Source: Phyto melanocephala (lineage: Eukaryota; Arthropoda; Insecta; Diptera; Rhinophoridae). From it: a stretch of DNA of 64,000 nt. The notes under the pieces were generated by a model. That model ran no database searches and was not told the origin of the DNA. It saw nothing but the letters and a program-made list of their open reading frames with translations. Below, one piece after another: positions 56,708 to 64,000 of this stretch. Where the stretch lies: the NCBI GenBank assembly GCA_941918925.1, contig OW799234.1, positions 60,802,968 to 60,866,967 of the forward strand, given 5' to 3'. The translations under genes and the position numbers were made by a program. Position 1 is the stretch's first letter, and every line of letters starts with the position of its first letter.

Positions 56708-58069
56708 AATATGCCTTGTTCCTGTCTGAATTAATAATTATTATTAGAAAATATAGACAACCTATAAACGCTTCCTTTCGTAGCATGTTCATATTAAAAT
56801 TATAAAATTGTAATAATTAGCTATTTAAAACAATACGATAAAGTTGTTTAAAACCTTAATAAAAACTCGACCTGTAGTTGGGCGTAGATAGGACAGCACC
56901 ATGAAACGGGTGGGACAAGAAGCACAAAGGCTTGAAAGAAATGTATAAAAATATTTTTTATTAACATTAAATAAGCCTTTTATTGAATAGTTTTCTAAAA
57001 GTATCGGTTTAAGTTTTTTTTAAACAAAAAATAAATAAAAAAGAGAGAACCAATTCATCGTTTTGGTTGGAATCACCATACATTTCTAAATGATATATAT
57101 TTTTAAAGTAATATTGCTTTGTATAATTTGATGTATAATTGAATATTACTACGTACGGTTTTTCAAAATTTAAAGGCCATGTCAGATAGAACTGTTGCTT
57201 CGTGTTCTTATATGAAACATGTCACATAAAGCACTTTCAACGCAGCGCGAAGCTTAAAATTAACCAACTCTCATCTTTTGCTTTGACAATCAGATGGCAA
57301 ATTTTGTTTTTTTTTTTTTGTTTTAAGGCAAATTTAAAATTTAAATTTTAAGGCAAATTTAATTAGTTTTAAAAACTATTATAAAATAACATTTTAAGCT
57401 TTTATTTTAAAAATATATTATTTAATAATGAAATAATAGTGAAAAAATGAGAAAAGTATTGGCAAACTTTATAGGTAAACAAACAATGCGTAAGTATTGT
57501 CAAAGATTTCATTGTGACCTACACTTTTTCTCTCGCGCTTTTCTGTCAAAGTTAGAAATGTCACGAAAAGCATGGCCTTAAAACAGTATAAAAAAAAAGA
57601 ACAATAACTCTAAACTTTCCATCTCTGCTTGAGAATAGATGTCTTGTGAGATTTTTGTAAAACAGAAAAATCACGCACATTATTTCCACGTGTGTATATT
57701 TATTATTCATTTTCTATTATGCTCTCATTTTTAGTAGAAAATTGATAAGATTTCTTAATACTATTTCGTCAGCATTTTCACAGTCGATAATGGCAGCCGC
57801 AGCAGTGATTTTTGGGGGATTTGAAAAAACAAATAAGAAAAGAACTTGTGTACAAACAACGTAGTTTTCCCCCTTATGTATGAATGTGTGTATGTGTATG
57901 AGAGATTTATAGTAAATATGTCGTGTGTCCATACCAGTGATGCCGTATAGTTTCATTTATTACTGACATTTAAATGAAAAATTATGAAATAAAAGCATTT
58001 GGTTAAGAAGTAACAATTCGTTGTGACACTATTTTAAAACATTTTATTGTAGTTCCTTTTAAGAAAAAA
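56708..58069. other. Non-coding AT-rich DNA
   Basis: A small direct/inverted TTAAAATTTAAATTTTAA area near 57330-57365; no gene supported. Confidence 0.4.
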
Positions 58070-58076
58070 ATTTGGT

Positions 58077-58277
58077 TGTTGGGTTTAAGCTGGTCTACAT
58101 GAATTTCACTGGTGCTTATGCCAGATCATCAGTAGACCTTTAAATCACAAAATTTATGAAAAAGTTTAAAAATGTTACAAGCTTTATTTAAAATTTTCAT
58201 AAACAATATGGGAATTCTAAATAAAACCGGAAACAAAAATAAAAACTTCCTCATAAACCCAACCAACAATTTTATTC
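58077..58277. mobile_element. Small inverted-repeat element (~200 bp)
   Basis: GGTTGTTGGGTTTA at about 58074-58088 is inverted as TAAACCCAACCAACAATTTT at 58254-58273. Inside, GGTCTAC...GTAGACC (58094-58138) forms a second hairpin. No duplication identified. Confidence 0.5.
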
Positions 58278-59202
58278 CTTTTTATTTTTCTAATCCCTTA
58301 TATAGTTGGCTAACACATTGGTTAACACTAAATATATATTAAGGGCAACCGAAAAATAAAATTTCTTTTATTAACACAACAAACATTTTGAAAACTATTA
58401 AGAGAATATCTTAAATAATCAGTAAATATATTATTTAAATATTTTTTTGATTAACTTAAGAATTCTTTCAATGGATTTTAAGCAGTTTTTTACATCTAAC
58501 TTGGAAAATTTTCCACTGCTAAATACGTACATGTCGTGCTAAATACGTACATGTGTTGCTTTTGTGAAACACATGTGCAAAGTCATCTCACAATATTTCA
58601 ATTAGATCGTGCTCTATTTTGTTCTGACAAGCCACCTGACATCAACTGTTGGCAGAAATCTCTGCTGCTTTAAAACCGTCAGCGGCATTTGAGTGCTTAA
58701 TAACAATTTTAATAGACGTAAAGAATTACATATGGATATAAATTTACTAAGTGAGATGTAAAAAAGTATTAGCTGCTTTAAATAAAATTCTAGTTCAATA
58801 ATATGTATTAATAAGTCCACCGTTTTACCACAACTCAAGTCAAAATTAATTTTAAATAAAATTAAGGTTATAACAGGGAAAATCTCAAACATTAATATAT
58901 ATTTTTTGAGAACAAATCGTAAATGCATATTTTTATAAAAAAAAATTAAAAGTAAAGTAATAAATTCCTCTAGCAACACTGGTCGATATCTGTGTCGTCT
59001 ATAAATATACACGTACATGCCTCTATCGGTATATTGTTGTTATCATTATCATATTCATGTACTTGTACTAAGTCCGACTAGTTTTTTTTTTTATAATTTT
59101 TTATTATTATTTTGTTATTGTTGCTTTTATTAATTAAATACTAGTGAGTATGTATATGCACATACATATATGTATGTATGTATGTATATAGGTCTGCTTT
59201 TA
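58278..59202. other. Non-coding AT-rich DNA
   Basis: A near-perfect 19-bp direct repeat GTGCTAAATACGTACATGT at 58533-58554 with its diverged neighbour at 58517-58534, and GTAT repeats at 59150-59190. No gene. Confidence 0.4.
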
Positions 59203-59612
59203 TACCCTCCAACGCTGCTATTTTTAACTGATTGTACATAAAAGTTGGTAATTTCGTCGTGTGTAACACCAAGATATATAGTTCTCACAGACAGATAGAT
59301 TAGAGCACACATATTCTTTGTCTGTGTAATTTTTTGCTGACGTTTTAGTTTAGTCCATCTGTGAGAAGAGTTTTTAACGTCAAACTATTAAGACGAATTA
59401 AATGAAAATCTCTGGTATTTAAAATGAGCTAAATCGTCCTGGTGGTAAAAAGTTAAAAAAAAACTACAAATAAAATTGTATCAAATAATTTTCAAACTTT
59501 TAAAATATCTATTAATTCTCATTTTGAAAGCACTTATCAAAAAATTGCAAACACCTTGCATTTGGTAGAAGGCACTTAAGATTCGACACAGCCAAACAAA
59601 ACATTCTAACTT
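59203..59612 (+). repeat. CCGAAT-end repeat, degraded
   Basis: TATACCCTCCAACGCTGCT to GATTCGACACAGCCAAACAA, then ACATTCTAACTTATTT: both termini are recognisable but the CCGAAT palindrome is mutated. Confidence 0.55.
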
Positions 59613-60829
59613 ATTTAAATTTTATTGCCTTGCTTTTGTTTTTACAGCATATTTTGCTAGCTGTTGTCTTTGTGTTTTTTGTTGTTGTTTTTTCCGTACA
59701 CAATATTTTTTGTTTTTATTAGATATTTTTATAACAAAACACAGTATTATTAATACACTTTTTTTTATCTGCCGTCTTATACCGCGTAGTTTTTTTTCCC
59801 GCTGCGTGTGTGTAATAAGTTTTTTTCTCTATTCTAATTTTATTTGAAAACCAACACGTTTTTTTAATTCTTTTACAGCGAAATACACGTGTGCTTAACT
59901 ATTTAACAAAATAATAAAATAGAGAAAAAGTAAATAAACAAATTGTACTCTGCTATTTTGCTTGAACAAAATTCTACCACCACCGACCCGACCCACACCA
60001 CCACTTAATAATATTGTGTTGATTATTTTGCTAAATTTCTTTTTTATATTTAAAGAATTTGACAGCAGCAGTAACAGTAACAATTTGATACTACAATAAA
60101 CTATAGCAATTCTACGTTAAATTTAAAAAAAAATATAATCACTTTGTTTTGTGAAAACTTTTGTTATTTATTTCATTAAATTTATTTACCTTTTGTTTTT
60201 AATTACAAAAAGTGTAAGTTTAAAACGAACATGGTGTTAAATGAGAACAATTGTGTTGAATTTTGAAACGAAATATTTCTACAAAGTGTGTTTACGAAAT
60301 GTTTTGGTTGCAAACAATTTTTAGTATTTTTAAGAAATCTTTATGAACATGCATAAACGAGTGTTTATTGTTAAATTTACAAAAAAAAAAAAAAAAAAAT
60401 TATAAAAATAGTAAACAATTAGGTTTGTACTGTGATGAATTAATTTTCTAAAAATCGTGTTAATATATGTCATTAAAAAAAAAATATTGTGAGCATTTAA
60501 AAACAAAACGACGTGAATGGGCTTGGATAAAATTAACCAGAAAATATATGCAGAATTTTTGCAAAGTATCTTTGTGCATAATATTAATGAAAATCCGTTT
60601 ATATTCGAGCAAAAGCTTAAGTATTGGGTCAATGTTGACAGTTTTTGGCCTCCGCTGAAATGTGCAAGCGATTCCAAACAATACACTGCGGTGCAATATT
60701 AAAGCCGCACGTCAATTTTACAAAACTTAAAAAATAACTATTTATACCATCTTAAAGATCGTTAATAATTATAAACTAAAGCCACAAAAATATTTATTTA
60801 TTCACTTGTTTTTCACTTTGATTTCCATA
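59613..60829. other. Non-coding AT-rich DNA
   Basis: Poly(A) at 60380-60400. Overlapping short frames at 60330-60702 on both strands share the same bases and show no family match. Confidence 0.4.
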
Positions 60830-60834
60830 GTCGT

Positions 60835-61200
60835 GATTATTTATAGCATGATTCCTCAGATATTTTCCATAGGATTTTGATGTGTTGATTTTGCTGGCCA
60901 TTCTTATTGTGGTACGTTATTTGACTCTAGCTTCAAACGGGTTTAATTAGTTTTGTGAACTGCGGCATAGACCTGTTGGAAAATCATTATTTCTCTCAAA
61001 AAAACGTTTTCAAGTTTGTCTGGAGCCAGAGTTGTGTGTTTTGTCGAATTCATCTGGTGTAGCACAGATTTACGATTTAAATCGCAATCATAAGTTATTT
61101 CTTAAGTAATTTTTTTAGAGTTGTTTGCGCTTGAGACGATTTTGCATTAAGTACATTCTTTCCGTTTTTTTTGGTGTACAAAGTAGGATCTTTTAAAAAA
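60835..61200 (-). pseudogene. Degraded Tc1-type transposase C-terminal half
   Basis: Minus strand reads FQQVYAAVHKTN-stop, TRLKLESNNVPQ, then EWPAKSTHQNPMENI, equivalent to the FQQDNAAxH...WPAxSPDLNPMENLW block of Tc1 transposases. Here the catalytic Asp of QQD is Val and the motif is broken by stops. The upstream piece (YTKKNGKNVLNAK) also fits Tc1. Inactive. Confidence 0.7.
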
Positions 61201-61344
61201 TTGTGGACTCCTTTTTAAGATTGGGCTTACCTTTTGAAAACTAATAATTTCCAACTGAAAAGCAATATTATTGCCTCTTCTGTGTCAAACAAATAACAAC
61301 CGCATGATATTTCTAAAGTTTGACTAATATGTAATGTACAGGGG

Positions 61345-61466
61345 CTCAATTCTCGTTCTGTGAAACTGTGAAATGAAAAAGTTTTTGTATAGCAAAGGGT
61401 ATGGTGGCACCATATGATATTACACACAAAAATTTCTCATTTCATAGTTTCGTAGAACGAGAATTG
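61345..61466. mobile_element. Foldback element, ~36-bp arms
   Basis: CTCAATTCTCGTTCTGTGAA... (61345-61380) is inverted at 61427-61466 (...CGTAGAACGAGAATTGA) with few mismatches. A related end lies at 27658-27680. Confidence 0.7.
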
Positions 61467-61746
61467 ATACCCAGATAATAACCAAACCAAGATGTATTTA
61501 AACAGGTGGCATCGTTACGCCAGCTGACTATTTTTTGCTCTACCGTTGCTTGTCCAATCTTATGTCAAAGTTTTATTTATGTTTACAAAAAGATTTTGGT
61601 TGTTGAGATTAAAATTAATAAAGTTTATAACTATTTTAAATAAAAAAACAAAAAATTTACGCCAGACGTGTGTGTGAGTGTTTTAAAACGTAATTTTTTA
61701 TATAAAATTTATAATATAAAAAAGCCAACAAGGCCATAAAGGAAAA

Positions 61747-62148
61747 ATGCGATACTGCATTTTATGCCACAAGCCTGGTAATGGTACATTTTTTAATGCT
61801 CCTCGGGACCCAAGCAAAAGAGCGGAATGGGAACAGTTGTGTCAGAAAAAGTTTAATTCATGCACCCGAATTTGCTGTGATCACTTCTCCAAGGCCGATA
61901 TTGTGACATCGGGAAGTCGGTATGTGTTATTGCCCAAAGCTATGCCTATATTGCCTATGCAAGAGGAAACTTCATTGGGCAGTATTGGTATTTTACAAAA
62001 CGATGCCTTAAAATATATAGCAGGCTATATAATTCGAAAGCTTAAGCTAGTAGAATACGACTATCATGAAGATTCCCACACGTACGTTCACCACATATCT
62101 AAAGGGTTCTTAAAAAAGCCGGCAAAACAATTTGTGGTAAAAAATTAA
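61747..62148 (+). CDS. THAP zinc-finger protein: P-transposase N-terminus joined to C-terminal segment
   Basis: Frame of 133 codons from ATG 61747. Residues 1-70 are a THAP DNA-binding domain: C4-x2-C7, Trp28, C43-x2-H46-F47 and the AVPTIF-like KAMPILP (Pro67). From about residue 82 it switches to DALKYIAGYIIRKLK and HHISKGFLKKPAKQF, typical of the far C-terminus of P-element/THAP9-type transposases. The leucine zipper, catalytic RNase H-like core and GTP-binding insert, normally several hundred residues, are absent. P elements of this kind (KP) encode THAP-only repressors; by analogy this could bind P-type TIRs without cutting. The frame stops at 62146-62148 after a one-base shift, so the protein is tail-truncated but the DNA-binding part is intact. 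Confidence 0.75.
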   Translation: MRYCILCHKPGNGTFFNAPRDPSKRAEWEQLCQKKFNSCTRICCDHFSKADIVTSGSRYVLLPKAMPILPMQEETSLGSIGILQNDALKYIAGYIIRKLKLVEYDYHEDSHTYVHHISKGFLKKPAKQFVVKN

Positions 62149-62368
62149 AGAGCTCTAAGCCATATTTTATAAAGTGAATGGATTTAGAATATCACATTCT
62201 CCAAATATTCACAAGAACTTAATGGAGAAAAGTTTATTTATTGATCTGCCCCCAAATATAAAAAAGTTCTTTTTTAAATGCCGAATTTATTTTCGTGTAA
62301 AAATTTTAAATAAGCGTCTGAAACTGCAAAAGTCTAAACAACGTATTTTGGAAATAAGAAGCTGCTAA
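62132..62368 (+). pseudogene. Tail of the P-type transposase, out of frame
   Basis: After a likely one-base insertion in the A run near 62139-62145 the family tail continues (IKEL, one stop at 62155, then AIFYKVNGFRISHSPNIHKN and FFFKCRIYFRVKILNKRLK) and ends at 62368. FFKCRIYFRVKILNKRL matches the 'VKTRxFIRIKxLN' end of P/THAP9 proteins. One frameshift plus one nonsense codon separate it from the THAP part. Confidence 0.65.
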
Positions 62369-63700
62369 AAATTAATTTATAAAATGGTTAGTATAAAAAA
62401 TTTTTTGGTTTTGTTAAAAAGTTTTAAATTTATTAAATTTTTTGTTCTTATAGAAAGTATTTTACACTGTTCAACAACAACGAGAGAGATGGTTAAATTA
62501 ATACGTTTATAAACAAAAGTGCCATATTCGGGCTGATGAGCAACCTAATGGGTACCATGTACTGCACTTCATTATAATAAGTGCGTATAACCAATGTTTC
62601 ACGAATTGATAAAGTTGTTTTACATCCAAGCAAAAAAATTGGAAGTAGTGCAAAGCAAATTACATTTTAATGGCTTTTAAATTATTTCTGTAAAAGCAAT
62701 AATTATAAATTACTCCCTAGAAGCGAAGTAATTTGTCATAAATGATGTGCTTAAAAATGAATGCAACATCATGCAAAATATCTTGTACAATTCATGTAAA
62801 CAAACAAAATCAACTCTTGAAACATTGGATGCTTTTCACCATATATGAATGAGTTCTGTGTACTTGTTAAAATAGAGTACAGTTCATTTAAATATTCATG
62901 TACACACATGATCTCCAATGACACGCTAATGTTAAAGTCATTAGTGTTTTCACCTAAATTTAATCACTTCGTCACTAGTAGATTTTGTTTGCTGGGTACG
63001 TAATGATTAAGTTTAAAGATAAGATGTAGTTTATTACAAAAAAATTGGGATACGTCCTTTTTATATAAAGTCATTGATATTTTATTTTCAATAAAAGTAA
63101 TATAAAAAGCCCTAAAGGCCAATGAAGCTGTATTACAAAGAAATATTCTTGAATAAAACTAAACTAAATGCAAAAGCATATAATAACAAAAAAATTTTGT
63201 TTTTTTTATAATTTTAAAAATTTGCTCCCTAGCCGAAAGAAATATACAAGTATCCTATAAGTAGTACTCAATCAACAAAAATATCCGGTGAGGCAGACAT
63301 TATACCAAGAGTTGTTTAACAGTATAAACAAGTTTATGACATGCTAATTGCAAAAAACACTGTAATAGAAAAAATATTTTATTATAGCGGTGTAAAGATA
63401 TAAATATGTTGCAAAAGTAAACAAAATTTAATTATACTCACACTCGAATACGTTGCTGATTAGCTTGTTAAAATCATTGAATTAACCATTTCATCCCAGC
63501 AAACTCTGAACTGAACTCGGTTGCTTTTGCTGACCAACTTGCCCCTTGCGTATACGAGAACATAAGCATGCACTAACCACATCCAACATTTTTATACATA
63601 ACGCGAGTTGCCGCATATCTATTTTTACATAAAATAGAAAAATTAATTCATTACTTAATATTATTTTACTAAAAGTTTATTACTTACATTTCTTTTTAAC
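62369..63700. other. Non-coding interior of the P-type element
   Basis: No transposase core recognisable. A possible intron-like piece (GTTAGT at 62386 to TTCTTATAG at 62454) follows the tail. The remainder is AT-rich. Confidence 0.4.
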
Positions 63701-63847
63701 TCGCATGTAGGTCGTCACTTTGATTTTTGTTTACAAATAACTTTTGACATACTCGAGCTTATTACACAAACAAAATTTAGTTTTTTGTTGTAATGTTGTA
63801 TTTGTTGCAGTAGTACTGCCACCTGTTCATTTCGTCATGAACCAAAC

Positions 63848-64000
63848 GAATTGAAAATAAACAACCGTTAGTCAAGTAAAACACATTAATTTTATTGCTG
63901 CAGCTATAATAATGCACCACCTTGAAATCAAATTTGTTGTTAATTTGCAATGTTCCTACAGATGGTACAAATACACATTTAAGATAAGATACCTATAGGT
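63848..64000. other. Flank after the P-type element
   Basis: No feature seen. Confidence 0.4.

Larger units (their letters stand above)
61488..63839 (+). mobile_element. P-superfamily element (THAP-type), 2352 bp, perfect 8-bp duplication
   Basis: Left end CAAGATGTATTTAAACAGGT then GGCA; right end, inverted, CATGACGAAATGAACAGGTG then GCA. AACCAAAC flanks it at 61480-61487 and 63840-63847. The right TIR is close to the classic P-element TIR (CATGATGAAATAA...AGGTGG). Subterminal CAGCTG (61525) and GTCAAA motifs match the small MITEs of the window. Encodes a THAP protein with the transposase core missing. Confidence 0.88.

Noticed and set aside
58614..59018. 134-codon minus-strand frame
   Set aside because: Leu/Ile/Phe-rich translation of AT-rich DNA with no start context or similarity.
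60330..60702. Overlapping frames of 61-118 codons on both strands
   Set aside because: Mutually overlapping in AT-rich DNA, no recognisable domain; cannot be told from chance.

Overview
The window looks like nuclear DNA of a higher fly (Diptera, Brachycera). It is very AT-rich, has GT-AG introns and microsatellites, and carries fly-type transposons (Ty3/Gypsy of Osvaldo/Ulysses type, Tc1, hAT, P superfamily, LOA-type LINE). The dominant interspersed repeat (called 'CCGAAT-end repeat' here) resembles repeats I associate with calyptrate flies, but the species cannot be fixed from sequence alone. Most of the window is mobile DNA; only two host genes are supported.

Layout. 219-1834 (-): a complete four-exon POLDIP3/SKAR-like mRNA-export adaptor gene. 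2085-3264: hairpins and inverted-repeat elements. 3265-24625: a 21.4-kb tandem Ty3/Gypsy array with three ~2.68-kb LTRs and two nearly identical internal regions, each with gag and pol. One ATGT target duplication flanks the whole array, so it descends from one insertion. Each internal region has a tRNA-Lys-like sequence just before its downstream LTR and a -1 slippery heptamer at the gag-pol overlap. 24626-28640: AT-rich DNA with a P-type MITE at 25490-25745. 28968-29300 (+): first coding exon of an unidentified gene (putative N-myristoylated protein) ending in a strong splice donor; everything to its right may be its first intron or beyond.

29311-32304: a CCGAAT-end repeat holding six 288-bp satellite monomers with a 576-bp higher-order period. 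35289-38038: a hAT-like element with an 8-bp duplication and a complete Tc1 element inside it, whose transposase is broken by one frameshift. 38.9-48 kb: transposon debris and P-type MITEs. 48150-50475: a 5'-truncated LOA-type LINE inserted into the end of a CCGAAT-end repeat, with a 10-bp target duplication. 50.6-60 kb: further CCGAAT-end repeats, a second hAT-like element (52502-53615), and foldbacks. 61488-63839: a P-superfamily element with TIRs and a perfect 8-bp duplication. It encodes a THAP zinc finger joined to the tail of a P-type transposase, with the catalytic core missing.

The strongest candidates for something new are the THAP-only P element with its related MITEs, and the tRNA-Lys-bearing tandem LTR array.
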